From assembly GCA_041660925.1 (NCBI GenBank), contig JBAZVI010000007.1:62001-126000 (forward strand): 64,000 nt of DNA, read 5' to 3'. The notes below the pieces were generated by a model that ran no database searches, was not told the DNA's origin, and saw only the letters and a program-made list of their open reading frames with translations. Shown one piece after another: positions 32,754 to 42,000 of the stretch; positions within the stretch are counted from its first letter, which is position 1; each line of letters begins with the position of its first letter. Both the position numbers and the translations under genes were made by a program. The stretch is from Elusimicrobiota bacterium. GTDB taxonomy: Bacteria; Elusimicrobiota; Elusimicrobia; UBA1565.

Positions 32754-35459
32754 TCACGGCGCGAGTTCGACGGAGTCCGCCCCGGGGTTGTTGAAGCCGG
32801 AGCTCGCGGGAGCGGCGGGATTCCTGTCGAGCTCGCCCTCCTCGGGCAGCGGGAGCTGCTCGTCTTCGGCGCGCCGCGCGGACGCCTTCGCCTTCTTCGC
32901 CGGCTTCGCCTTGACCCGCTTCACGGGCGCCGCCTTGGGCGCGGCCTTCGCGCCCGCGCGGGCCTGCGCGGCCTCGAACTCGGCGGCGGCCTGGGCCCCC
33001 TCGGGCGTCCCGTCTCCGGAGGAGGAGGCGCCGAGGAGGTCCTTCGCCGCGGGGTTGCGGCCGACGAGGGTCTTCTTCTCCAGATCCGCCTCGAAGAGGT
33101 AGGTGATGGGCTCGACGCCGCGCTTCGCGCGCCCGCCCTGGAACACCCGATAGGTCACGAGATAGACCTTGGACTGGACGGCGGCCGCGACCCACTCGTC
33201 CTCGTTGCCGGGACTCATGAAGGAATACTGGAGCCACTGCGCCACGCTCCCGCGCTCCTTGTCGAGGTAGAAGTTCTTGACGAACTCGAGCGAGAGCACG
33301 CCTTCGTCCTGGATGAAGTCCCGGCCCTGGGCCGGCGCGGGGGCCGGCTCCGGAGCGGCCGGGGCGGCCTGCGGAGCCGGAGCAGGGTACGCCGAAGGGC
33401 CGGCCGGAGGAACCGTCGCCCCCTGTCCCTGCGGCGGGAACGGGGAGGCCTGCCCCTGCGCTTCCCCCTGCGCCGCGTCCGGGGCCGCCGGCGCCCCGGC
33501 GGCGGGCTGGGCGGTCCCCTCGGGCGCGGCCCGCTTCTTCTGCGGGCTCATGCTGAAGAGCATCTGGACCTGTCGCGGGTCGCGCAGGAAGAACACGGCG
33601 ACGAGGATCAGGACGACCGCGGCCGCCCCCAGGCCGATGAGGAAGGCCTTCGAGCTGCGCGGCTTGACCGTCTTCGTCTCGGCCGCGGGCATCTTGCTGA
33701 CCGTGACCGGCGAGGGCATCGGCGTCGCGCCGGTCGGCAGGGGGACGGGGGTCGCGGGGGCGAAGAGGTCCTCGAAAGGCTTGCCGCCGGTGCCGGGCAG
33801 CTCGGTCGGCACGGGGGTGCGCGGTCCCCACAGGTTCTCCGGGAGGTTCGGCTGGCCCGACGCACCCGGGACGGCGCCCCGCACGGTGAGCGGGATCTCG
33901 CCGCTCGTCGTCGTTTCTCCGGGCGCGAGCGGCACGGGCGGAGGGGTGAGCGCCATGGAGGCGAGCGCCTCCGGCGACGGCGTCCCCGGAGAGCCGAAGA
34001 GCATGGTCTTCGGCTGTCCGAGCTGAGCCCCCGCTCCCGCGTCGATGGGCATCGGGGTCTGCGGGCCTGGCTGCGGCATGAAGGGGTTGGTCGGCGCGAC
34101 CTGGGGCGGCTGCAGAGCGGGCACGGCCTGGTCGCCGCCCGTCGACCCCGCGAAGATGACGGTCTTCGCCTGCTCGAAGGGGTTCGGCGTCACCGTAGAG
34201 GGCACGGCCGGCGCGTCGAAGGCGGTCGCCGGAGCCTCGGCGGGCTGAGCGGCGAGCTGGGCGTTGAAGTCGATGGGCGGCGGAAGATCGAGCGTCGAGC
34301 TCAGCGACGCTCCCTCGGAAAGGCCGGACGAAGCGGCGTCGAGGGGCGGCGGCGCGGCCTCCAGCGCCGGAGCGGCGTCGAGAGGCGGCGGGGCGGCGTC
34401 GAGAGCCGCAGGGGCCGCTTCGAGCGCCGGCGGGATGCCCGCCCCGAGATCGAGGGCCGGCGGCGCGGTCTCAAGCGACGCAGCGGCGTCGAGCGGGGGC
34501 GGGGCGGCCTCGAGCGGCGGGATCGACAACGAGGGGATCTCGGGCGCGGCCGGCGCCGCCGCGGAATCCAGGGAGGGGAACGCGGGCTCGAGATCCGGCG
34601 ACGCGACGGCCTCGGGAGCCGCGGGCGGGAGGATCGGGATCGTCGGCGCGGCGGCCTCGAGGACCGCGGGCGGGAGGATCGGGATCGTCGGCGCGGCGGC
34701 CTCGAGTACCGCGGGCGGGAGGATCGGGATCGTCGGCGCGGCGGCCTCGGGGGCCGCGGGCGGGACGACCGGGCTCGACGGCACGGCCGCCTCGGGGAGC
34801 TTCGCCGGCGGGAGTTCGACGTCCCAGGCCGTCTCGGAGACCTTCGGCGCCGGCTTCGGCGGAGGCGCGCCCGCCTCGAGCTCGCTCTGCGCCACGCGAC
34901 GGCGCTGGAGCGAGCGCTGGAGGTCGGCGAGCGCGTCCTCGCGGTCGGCAAGGAGGCGGTTCTTGCGCTCGAGCTCCGCGGCGAGCTCCTCCTGCCGCTT
35001 CTGCGCCTCGAGGAACTCCTCCTTGAGGTGGACGAGGCGGTCCTCGAGCTCCGAGGTGTGCCGGTCGCGCATCGAGAGGAGCTCGTCGTCGATGGGGCGC
35101 TCGAGCGCCGGAGGCCAGAGGTCCGAGAGCTCCGGCTCGGAGAGCAGCGCCGGGTTCCATTCCCCGCCGAGCCCGAGGGCCTCGAGGGCCGCGCTCGCGT
35201 CGCGCTGGAAGTCCAGGAAGGAGGAGGCGCCTCCCCCCGCCGCGGCCGTCGCGACGGGCGCGCCGGAACCGGCGGAAGCGAGCGCGGCCTCGGGCGAGGC
35301 CTCCGCGAGCGCGGCGAGGATGCGCCAATCCTTCTCCGCGCTCCCCGAGGCGCCCTCCTCGCAGACCAGGCTTTCCGGGCCGACGCCGGGCTGAGAGAGC
35401 AGGTCCTCGCGGGAGAACGGACCCAGGATGCGCGCATCCTGATAGAGCCAGTAGCGCAT
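32754..35459 (-). CDS. Large GYF-domain, coiled-coil, Pro/Ala-rich membrane protein
   Basis: 901 aa. Residues 1-50 resemble a GYF_2/DUF4339 domain (YWLYQDARILGPFSREDLL). A coiled coil (~115-175) follows, then ~450 residues of Ala/Pro-rich sequence with an exact 15-residue repeat (EAAAPTIPILPPAVL, three copies ~235-280) and looser LDAAP repeats. One transmembrane helix (AFLIGLGAAAVVLILVAVFFL, ~600) and a ~130-residue folded segment near 740-830. The layout suggests a cytoplasmic scaffold with a periplasmic tail. Placed upstream of pilB, possibly a pilus or envelope regulator; I know no named family. Confidence 0.65.
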   Translation of the reverse strand: MRYWLYQDARILGPFSREDLLSQPGVGPESLVCEEGASGSAEKDWRILAALAEASPEAALASAGSGAPVATAAAGGGASSFLDFQRDASAALEALGLGGEWNPALLSEPELSDLWPPALERPIDDELLSMRDRHTSELEDRLVHLKEEFLEAQKRQEELAAELERKNRLLADREDALADLQRSLQRRRVAQSELEAGAPPPKPAPKVSETAWDVELPPAKLPEAAVPSSPVVPPAAPEAAAPTIPILPPAVLEAAAPTIPILPPAVLEAAAPTIPILPPAAPEAVASPDLEPAFPSLDSAAAPAAPEIPSLSIPPLEAAPPPLDAAASLETAPPALDLGAGIPPALEAAPAALDAAPPPLDAAPALEAAPPPLDAASSGLSEGASLSSTLDLPPPIDFNAQLAAQPAEAPATAFDAPAVPSTVTPNPFEQAKTVIFAGSTGGDQAVPALQPPQVAPTNPFMPQPGPQTPMPIDAGAGAQLGQPKTMLFGSPGTPSPEALASMALTPPPVPLAPGETTTSGEIPLTVRGAVPGASGQPNLPENLWGPRTPVPTELPGTGGKPFEDLFAPATPVPLPTGATPMPSPVTVSKMPAAETKTVKPRSSKAFLIGLGAAAVVLILVAVFFLRDPRQVQMLFSMSPQKKRAAPEGTAQPAAGAPAAPDAAQGEAQGQASPFPPQGQGATVPPAGPSAYPAPAPQAAPAAPEPAPAPAQGRDFIQDEGVLSLEFVKNFYLDKERGSVAQWLQYSFMSPGNEDEWVAAAVQSKVYLVTYRVFQGGRAKRGVEPITYLFEADLEKKTLVGRNPAAKDLLGASSSGDGTPEGAQAAAEFEAAQARAGAKAAPKAAPVKRVKAKPAKKAKASARRAEDEQLPLPEEGELDRNPAAPASSGFNNPGADSVELAP
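34621..34755. repeat. 45-bp tandem repeat, three copies, inside a coding region
   Basis: Units start at 34621, 34666 and 34711 and differ at only a few bases. Encodes the 15-residue repeat of the GYF-domain protein. The copy number is likely variable between strains. Confidence 0.85.
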
Positions 35460-35561
35460 GACCCCCAGATTGTGGCGGAACGGTGTTACAGATTCAATAC
35501 GAGAGCCGGATTTCGCTGCGCGAAATCCCGCTGAGGAGAAAGCAGCCGCTTGTGGAGAAAC

Positions 35562-35960
35562 TCAGGAGGAGGCAGGAGGGGGTGTGGGCATTTTGTCCAC
35601 ATCCTTGAAAGCACCCTTCCGCGCAGCGTCCATCGCCGCGCTGAGAGCATCCATGGTGAACGGCTTGAGAAGGACGTCCCGGAAACCGGCGCGGAAGGCG
35701 CGGGCGACCTCCTGGGGGTCGGCGCTCATGATGACGACCGCAAGGCCGGGCCGCTCGCGCCGCACGGCGAGAGACGCCAGGATGCCGTCGCCGGCGCCCA
35801 GGTTCACGTCGCAGAGCAGGAGTCCGGTCCCGGCCCGGGCGCAGGCGTCGGAGACCTCCCCGGCGCCCTCCACGACCGTGACCGCGTGGCCGGCCTCCTC
35901 CAGCGCCCGGACGAGCATGCGGCCCGAGAGCCGGTCGTCCTCCGCGATGACGATGTTCAA
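35562..35960 (-). CDS. Single-domain response regulator with TTG start
   Basis: 132 aa. Acidic D8/D9, phospho-acceptor D51 (LLLCDVNL) and K99 in LLKPF. TTG is the start because it overlaps the gltX stop (TTGA) and begins exactly at the first receiver strand (LNIVIAEDD). Short acidic/Pro tail. Coupled to gltX; no kinase adjoins. Confidence 0.8.
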   Translation of the reverse strand: MNIVIAEDDRLSGRMLVRALEEAGHAVTVVEGAGEVSDACARAGTGLLLCDVNLGAGDGILASLAVRRERPGLAVVIMSADPQEVARAFRAGFRDVLLKPFTMDALSAAMDAARKGAFKDVDKMPTPPPASS

Positions 35961-37435
35961 GCGAGGAGCTTGCGGGCGGCCCCGAGCCGGGCCACGACCT
36001 TCTCGCGGCCCAGGAGCTCGAGCATCCCGAAAAGCGTCGGTCCCTCGGTGCGGCCCGAGACCGCGACACGCAGGGGATGGAAGACCGCCGAAGTCTTCAG
36101 CGTCCGGCTCTCGCAGAAGGCGCGGATGGAGGCCTCGAGCCCCTTCTCGGAGAAGTCGGCGGCCGAGGAGAGCATCGTCGAGAGGCCTTCGAGCACCGCG
36201 GCGGCGCCGTCCTTGCGCAGGACCTTCTCGACGGCCTTCGGGTCGTAGACGGGTTCGCGGAAGAAGAACTCGACGCGGGCGGGGACCTCGGTGAGGTGCT
36301 TGAACTTCTCGCGTTCGAGGACCACGACGGTCTTCAGGCGCTCGGGGTCCTCCCCCCCGAGCCCCGCGGCCCTCAGGAACGGCAGCGCCTCGGAGAAAAG
36401 GCGCTCCGGCGGGAGGTTCTTCAGATACTGGCCGTTCATCCACTCGAGCTTGACGGGGTCGAAGGTCGCGGGGTTCTTCTGGCAGCCCTCGAGGCCGAAC
36501 TTCGCCGTGAGGTCCTCGGGCGAGAAGAGCTGCTGCGAGTCGGAGGTCGACCAGCCGAGCAGCGCGAGGTAGTTGCGCATCGTCTCGGGCAGGAAGCCCT
36601 GCGCCTTGTACTCGAGCACGGAGGTCGCGCCGTGGCGCTTGGAGAGCTTCGCGCCGTCGGGCCCGAGGATCATCGAGAGGTGCGCGAAGAGCGGCGGCGT
36701 CCAGCCCAGCGCCTCGTAGAGCCGCAGCTGCAGCGGGGTGTTGGAGAGGTGCTCGTCGCCGCGCACGACGTGGGAGACCGCCATGAGATGGTCGTCGACG
36801 ACGCAGGCGAAGTTGTAGGTCGGGCCGCCCGTGGTCTTCTGGATGACGAAGTCCTGGAGGTGGTCGTTCTCGAAGCGGACCTCGCCGCGGATGAGGTCGG
36901 GGACCAGGGTGTGCCCGTCGTCGGGCATGCGCAGACGCACGGACGCCTTGCGCCCTTCGGCCTCGAAGGCCTTGCGCTGGTCCTCGCCGAGCGCGCGGCA
37001 GCGCCCGTCGTAGCGCGGGAGGCGCTTCTCCGCGAGCGCCTTCTGCCGGGCGGCGTCGAGCTCCTCCTTCGTGCAGTAGCAGCGATAGGCCTTGCCGGCG
37101 GCGAGCAGCCGCTCGACCTCGGCGCGGTAGCCGTCGGTGCGCTCCATCTGGAAATAGGGTCCGTAGGAGCCGCGCGCGGCCCATGAACCGGCGCCGTGCG
37201 CGCCGACCTCCATCGGCCCCTCGTCCCAGTCGAGTCCGAGCCAGCGCATCGAGTCGATGATGGCGGAGACCGACTCCGGCGTCGAGCGCACCTCGTCGGT
37301 GTCCTCGATGCGCAGGATGAAGGTCCCCTTGTGCCGGCGCGCGAAGAGCCAGTTGAAGAGCGCGGTGCGGGCGCCCCCGATGTGGAGGTAGCCGGTGGGC
37401 GAGGGTGCGAAGCGGACGCGGATGTTCTGGGTCAT
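35957..37435 (-). CDS. gltX: Glutamyl-tRNA synthetase
   Basis: 492 aa, class Ib. HIGH region APSPTGYLHIGGARTALFN near residue 8 and KMSKS-equivalent KLSKRHG near 260. CYCTKEEL with nearby Cys/His is the zinc-binding region in some members. Whether it is discriminating or also charges tRNA-Gln cannot be seen. It starts in the recN stop (ATGA). Confidence 0.95.
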   Translation of the reverse strand: MTQNIRVRFAPSPTGYLHIGGARTALFNWLFARRHKGTFILRIEDTDEVRSTPESVSAIIDSMRWLGLDWDEGPMEVGAHGAGSWAARGSYGPYFQMERTDGYRAEVERLLAAGKAYRCYCTKEELDAARQKALAEKRLPRYDGRCRALGEDQRKAFEAEGRKASVRLRMPDDGHTLVPDLIRGEVRFENDHLQDFVIQKTTGGPTYNFACVVDDHLMAVSHVVRGDEHLSNTPLQLRLYEALGWTPPLFAHLSMILGPDGAKLSKRHGATSVLEYKAQGFLPETMRNYLALLGWSTSDSQQLFSPEDLTAKFGLEGCQKNPATFDPVKLEWMNGQYLKNLPPERLFSEALPFLRAAGLGGEDPERLKTVVVLEREKFKHLTEVPARVEFFFREPVYDPKAVEKVLRKDGAAAVLEGLSTMLSSAADFSEKGLEASIRAFCESRTLKTSAVFHPLRVAVSGRTEGPTLFGMLELLGREKVVARLGAARKLLA

Positions 37436-39102
37436 AGGGGGTGGAGCGCCTGGACGCTCTGGAGCAGCTCCTGGGCGTGGCGGCGCGCGGTCTCGGTGAC
37501 CTTCGTCCCGCCGAGCATGCGCGCGAGGACCTCGAGGCGGCTCTCGCCCTCGAGGCGCTCGACGCGCGCGAGGGTGCGCCCGCGTTCGACGCGCTTGGAG
37601 ACGTCGAAGTGGCCGTCGGCGAAGCAGGCGACCTGGGGCAGGTGCGTCACGCAGAGCACCTGGCGCGCGCGGCCGATCTCGCGCAGCTTGAGCCCGACGG
37701 CGCGGGCCGTCGCTCCGCCGACGCCGCTGTCCACCTCGTCGAAGACGAGGAGCTTCACGCGGTCCTGGCGCGCGAGGACGGTCTTGAGCGCGAGCATGAT
37801 GCGCGAGAGCTCGCCTCCGGAGGCGATGGAGCGCAGCGGCTTGAGCGGCTCGCCCGGGTTCGGCGCGATGAGGAACTCGACCTGGTCGCCGCCCGTGGAG
37901 GTCCAGGCGTCGTCCTCGGCCTCGACGGAGACGGAGAAGCGGGCGGAGGGCATCCCCAGGTCCTTGAGCTCGGCGGCGACGCGCTCGGAGAGCTTCTTCG
38001 CGCCCTTCATCCGCGCGTCGTGGAGCTCGCCGCCGATGCCCTCGAGCGCGGCGACCGCCTTCGCCAGGTCGGCCTCCATGTCGGCGGCGCGCTCCTCGCG
38101 GCGCTCGAGCAGGTTCGCCTCGGAAAGGGTCTTCTCGCGGTGTTCGAGCACGGCCTGGAGCGTCGGGCCGTACTTCTTCTTGAGCTTGGAGAGCTTGTCC
38201 ATGCGCAGGAGCACCGCGTCGATGTGCGAGGGCCGCTCCTCGATGCGCGCGCGATAGTCGGCGATGCTCGCGGCGGTCTCGCGCAGGGTCTCGCGGGCGC
38301 GCGCGAGCGGCTCGGCGAGGTCTCCCGGCCCCGGGTCGAGGCGTCCGATCTCGGCGGCGAGCCGCTCGGCCTTGGAGAGGAGCTCCTCGGCGGAGCCCTC
38401 CTGGCGGACCAGGAGCTCGCAGGCCTGCTCGGAGAACTCGATGAGCTTCGCGGCGTTCTTGAGGCGCGGCAGCTCGCGCTCGAGTTCCTCGTCCTCGCCG
38501 GGCCTGAGCTCGGCCTCGTCGATCTCCTGGAGCTGGTAGCGGCAGAGCTCGACGCGGCGCGCGCGCTCCTCCTCGCTCAGAGAGAGCGCCTCCTTCTCCT
38601 CGAGCAGGCGGCGCCACGCGTTCCAGGCCGCGGCGTAGCGGCCCCGCAGGGGCAGGGTGCCGCCGAAGCCGTCGAGGAGCTCGGTCTGCTGCGCGCTCTT
38701 GAGCAGGGTCTGATGCTCGTGCTGGCCGTGGAAGTCCACGAGCCCCTCGCCGAGCTCCGCGAGGCGGGCGACGGGGACGGTCTTCTCGCCGATGAAGGCC
38801 CGTCCGCGGCCCGTCTTGTCGAGCTCGCGGCGAAGGACGACCACGGAACCGGAGAGCCCGAGTTCCTTGCGCAGGGCGGCGGGGACGTCGTCGAGGTCGA
38901 AGGTCCCTCGGACCTCGAGCCGCTCGGCGCCGGCGCGTATCCAGTCGGCGCTGCCGCGCTCTCCGAGCAGGAAGCCCAGCGCCTCGATGAGCAGGGACTT
39001 CCCGGCGCCGGTCTCGCCCGTGAAGGCGCTCAGGCCCGGCCCGGGCTCGAGACGGACCTCGGCGAGCAGCGCGAAATCCTTGACCTGGAGAGACTTCAGC
39101 AT
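37432..39102 (-). CDS. recN: DNA repair protein RecN
   Basis: 556 aa, SMC-like ATPase for double-strand break repair. Walker A GETGAGKS (29-36), a long central coiled coil (~160-370), ABC signature SGGELSRIMLALK and Walker B LLVFDEVDSGVGG. It follows nadK, the usual order. Confidence 0.95.
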   Translation of the reverse strand: MLKSLQVKDFALLAEVRLEPGPGLSAFTGETGAGKSLLIEALGFLLGERGSADWIRAGAERLEVRGTFDLDDVPAALRKELGLSGSVVVLRRELDKTGRGRAFIGEKTVPVARLAELGEGLVDFHGQHEHQTLLKSAQQTELLDGFGGTLPLRGRYAAAWNAWRRLLEEKEALSLSEEERARRVELCRYQLQEIDEAELRPGEDEELERELPRLKNAAKLIEFSEQACELLVRQEGSAEELLSKAERLAAEIGRLDPGPGDLAEPLARARETLRETAASIADYRARIEERPSHIDAVLLRMDKLSKLKKKYGPTLQAVLEHREKTLSEANLLERREERAADMEADLAKAVAALEGIGGELHDARMKGAKKLSERVAAELKDLGMPSARFSVSVEAEDDAWTSTGGDQVEFLIAPNPGEPLKPLRSIASGGELSRIMLALKTVLARQDRVKLLVFDEVDSGVGGATARAVGLKLREIGRARQVLCVTHLPQVACFADGHFDVSKRVERGRTLARVERLEGESRLEVLARMLGGTKVTETARRHAQELLQSVQALHPL

Positions 39103-39109
39103 GGGAGCC

Positions 39110-39994
39110 TCATCGCTCTCCCCAGCGCAGCTTCGCGCGCAGGACCTCGAAGTGGCTGCGCCGCGAGTCGAAGAGGAGCTGCACCGCGGGACCGCAGGGC
39201 TCGATGCGCACCTCGTCGCCCGCGGCGAGCTCGCGCTCGATCTGCCCGTCGACGGAGACGAGGGCCTTGGGTCGGTCCTGCGGATGCTTGCCCTCGAGGC
39301 GCACCGTCAGCGGCTCGGAGGCGGGCAGCAGCAGCGGCCGCTGGGCGAGGGTGTGCGGACAGATGGGAGCGAGGAGCACGGCCGGCAGGTCCGGATGCAC
39401 GACCGGCCCGCCGGCGGCGAGCGCATAGGCGGTGGAGCCGGTGGGCGTCGCGACGATGAGCCCGTCCCCGAAGTAGGAGGCGATGAAGCGCCCGGCCTCG
39501 TAGGCCCTGAAGACGACGGCGCGGGCCTGCCCGCCGGAACGCAGGACGCAGTCGTTGAGCGCGACGTAGGGCCCGAAGACGCGGCGCCCGCCGCGATGGA
39601 CCTCGATGGAGAGCAGGCGCCGCTCCTGGCGCGCGAAGCCGCCGGAGAGGATCCTCCCGAGGTGTCGGCGGAAGCCGGCCATGTCGACGGCGTTGAGGAA
39701 GCCGAGGCCCCCGGTGTTCACCCCGAGCAGGGGGACGCCGCGGCCCGCGAGGACGCGCGCGGCGCGCAGCATCGTGCCGTCGCCGCCGATGACGACGGCG
39801 AGGTCGAAGGCGGAGTCGCGTTCCGCACGCGGGGAGCGGCCCGCGCCCCGGATGGAGGCCGGCACGGTCCGCACGGCGGCGCCGCGCGCGCGCAGGAGGC
39901 GGCGCACCTCGACGGCCGCGCGGACGGCCGCGGGCTTGCGCTCGTTGATGAAGAGGAGGACGCTGTTATGTTCTCGTGGTCTCGACGCGGACAT
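39110..39994 (-). CDS. nadK: NAD kinase
   Basis: 294 aa. ATP-NAD kinase with GGDGTML (70-76), NTGGLGFL (~94) and the NE/D-type TPTGSTAYALAAGGP. Makes NADP in the cytoplasm. Its ATG lies inside the comEC end (29-nt overlap), and recN follows after 7 nt. Confidence 0.95.
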   Translation of the reverse strand: MSASRPREHNSVLLFINERKPAAVRAAVEVRRLLRARGAAVRTVPASIRGAGRSPRAERDSAFDLAVVIGGDGTMLRAARVLAGRGVPLLGVNTGGLGFLNAVDMAGFRRHLGRILSGGFARQERRLLSIEVHRGGRRVFGPYVALNDCVLRSGGQARAVVFRAYEAGRFIASYFGDGLIVATPTGSTAYALAAGGPVVHPDLPAVLLAPICPHTLAQRPLLLPASEPLTVRLEGKHPQDRPKALVSVDGQIERELAAGDEVRIEPCGPAVQLLFDSRRSHFEVLRAKLRWGER

Positions 39995-41957
39995 CGATGC
40001 CGTCCGACCGGATGAGCACCGCCCCGTCGCGGCGCAGGGAGAGCGTCCGCCCCGCGGCGCAGCGGCTCGACGGGAATCCCGACGAGGCGAGCATTATACA
40101 ATAATCCCCCCCGCCGCCCCGGAGGACCCGGACCCTCGCCCAGTCCTCGTCGAGGCGCAGCTCCAGCGCGCCGTGCCTCAGCTCCAGCGCCGGCGGCTCC
40201 CCCCCGGCCGCCGCCCCCAGGCGCAGCGCGGCCCCGGCTTGCGCGAACGCGCTGCGCGCCCGCAACCGGCGCAGCCCTCCGGCGAGGGAGAGGATCCCGG
40301 CGGGCCGGCGCCCGAGTCCCGCGTCCCCGCGGAGCCAGAGTTCGTCGACGCGCGCGAGGCCCTGGGCGCGCAGGACCCCGCGCAGGAGAGACGGACGCAC
40401 GCGGGCGTCGAGCAGGACGCTGCGGCCGTCGGGCAGGCGGAGCAGGGCGGCCCGCCCGCCCGGCTGGGAGAGCAGGAGGACCTCGAGCGGCGCGCGCTCG
40501 GGGGCGAAGGGCCAGGCGAGGAGGAAGGCCGCGGCCAGCGCGGCCGCCGCGGCCGCCGGCCGGGACAGCGCGAGCGCCGCGAAGAGAGCGAGATACCAGG
40601 CGAGCGTCGCGGCCCCGCCCATCGGGGCCAGGTCGACGGCGGCGAAGGGCGCCGCCGCGAAGACCGCGCAGACGCCGAGGAAGGCGCGGGCGAGCGCGCC
40701 CGCGAGGGCCGCGAACGGACCCGCCCACGCGTCGGGGACGAGCGCGGCGAGCAGCCCCGCGCCCATGAGCGCGGGGGCGCAGGGGATGAGCAGAAGGTTC
40801 GCGGGGAGCCCGACGAGCGAGCCGCGCCCGAAGTACGCGCCGAAGGTCGGCCACAAGGCGGCCTGGATCGTCGCCCCGGCCGCGAGCGCGCGGCGCGCGC
40901 GGGTCCAGGCGCTCGGCCGCTCGGCCGGCCGCGGACGCAGCGCGTAGAGCGCGATGAAGAAGACCGCCGCGTAGGCCATGCGGAAGCCCGCGGTGAGGGC
41001 TTCCTGCGGCTCGACGAGGAAGGTCGCGAGGGCCGCGAGCGCGAGGGCCTGCAGAGCGCCGGATTCCCGCCGCAGCGTCCAGCCCGCGGCGAAGGCCGCG
41101 AAGCCGAGCCAGGCCCGGGTATAGGGCGCGTCCGCCCCCACGACGAGGGTGTAGAACCCCGCGGCGGCGGCCGCGGCGCAGAGGCGAGCGCCCCGCGGCA
41201 GTCCGAACAGGGCGCCGAGCCCGAGGACCGCGGCGAGGACCGCCCCCACCTTCGCGCCCGAGGGCACGAGCAGGTGCAGGACCCCGGCATCCTGCACTTC
41301 GCGCCCGCGCGCCGGCGGCAGCGCCCCCTTGTAGCCGAGCAGCAGGCCCTCGAGCACGGCGGCCTCGAGCGGCGGAAGGCGTCGCTCGAGACGCCGGTGC
41401 AGGAGGCGGTGCGCGGCGGCGGCGGCCGCGCGCGGGAGCGCGAGGGGCGGCGTCCCCGCGCCGGGGTCGCGCACGCGCCCGCGGAACATGTACGCGGCCC
41501 CGCGGCTCGCGAGGAACTCTCCTTCGTCGAACTCTCCGGGGTTCGCCGCGCGCCGCGGCCGTCGCAGGCGCCCCTCGAGCAGGGCCTCGCGGCCGGGTAG
41601 GAGCGCGGCGCTCGCCGGGTCGCCGGCCGGCAGGACCGCGAGCGCGCGGACCGGGGCCCGAAGGGGGATCCAGCGCGCCGGCGCGGCCGCGCAGGAGGGA
41701 GCCGCCGCGCGCAGCTCGAGCCACGAACGCTCCCCGTCGCGCTTCGGAGCGAAGCCGGAGCGCGGGAGGACGCGCAGGCAGACCCGCTCGGCGCGGAGGA
41801 AGCGCTCGAGCTCGGGAGCGCGCGGGGGGCGCAGCCGGCCGAGCGCGCCGGCAAGCGAGAGTCCGCCGACCGCGAGCAGGGCCGCCAGCACGAGGGGACG
41901 CCGGAGCCAGGACAGGGGCACACTCCGAGTACGCGCGGGCCCGGGAAGGAGTTCCAT
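39966..41957 (-). CDS. comEC: ComEC/Rec2-like DNA uptake channel with degenerate C-terminal domain
   Basis: 663 aa. N-terminal OB-like exported segment with NPGEFDEGEFLASRGAAY, then a polytopic Competence domain with HLLVPSGAKVGAV (the usual H-L-L-A-I-S-G-L-H-V-G motif) and ~8-10 helices. The C-terminal metallo-beta-lactamase-like region keeps its strands (RSVLLDARVRPSLLRGV) but where HxHxDH should be it reads LRGDAGLGRRP, so the metal site is lost. Inner-membrane channel for transforming DNA, consistent with the type IV pilus genes nearby. Confidence 0.85.
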   Translation of the reverse strand: MELLPGPARTRSVPLSWLRRPLVLAALLAVGGLSLAGALGRLRPPRAPELERFLRAERVCLRVLPRSGFAPKRDGERSWLELRAAAPSCAAAPARWIPLRAPVRALAVLPAGDPASAALLPGREALLEGRLRRPRRAANPGEFDEGEFLASRGAAYMFRGRVRDPGAGTPPLALPRAAAAAAHRLLHRRLERRLPPLEAAVLEGLLLGYKGALPPARGREVQDAGVLHLLVPSGAKVGAVLAAVLGLGALFGLPRGARLCAAAAAAGFYTLVVGADAPYTRAWLGFAAFAAGWTLRRESGALQALALAALATFLVEPQEALTAGFRMAYAAVFFIALYALRPRPAERPSAWTRARRALAAGATIQAALWPTFGAYFGRGSLVGLPANLLLIPCAPALMGAGLLAALVPDAWAGPFAALAGALARAFLGVCAVFAAAPFAAVDLAPMGGAATLAWYLALFAALALSRPAAAAAALAAAFLLAWPFAPERAPLEVLLLSQPGGRAALLRLPDGRSVLLDARVRPSLLRGVLRAQGLARVDELWLRGDAGLGRRPAGILSLAGGLRRLRARSAFAQAGAALRLGAAAGGEPPALELRHGALELRLDEDWARVRVLRGGGGDYCIMLASSGFPSSRCAAGRTLSLRRDGAVLIRSDGIDVRVETTRT

Positions 41958-41966
41958 TTTTTCCCC

Positions 41967-42000
41967 TTGAAATTTCCCGGTTGCGGATTACACTAAGGAT
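41967..42000 (+). promoter_or_regulatory. Promoter of the 649-aa gene; leaderless
   Basis: TTGAAA (41967-41972), 16-nt spacer, TACACT (41989-41994), then AAGGAT and GTG at 42001. The transcript should begin at or beside the GTG. It faces comEC, whose own start (41957) has an AAGGGG site on the other strand. Confidence 0.6.

Noticed and set aside
34621..34755. Regular 45-bp repeats as a possible CRISPR array
   Set aside because: Units are directly adjacent without spacers and keep the reading frame of the GYF-domain protein.
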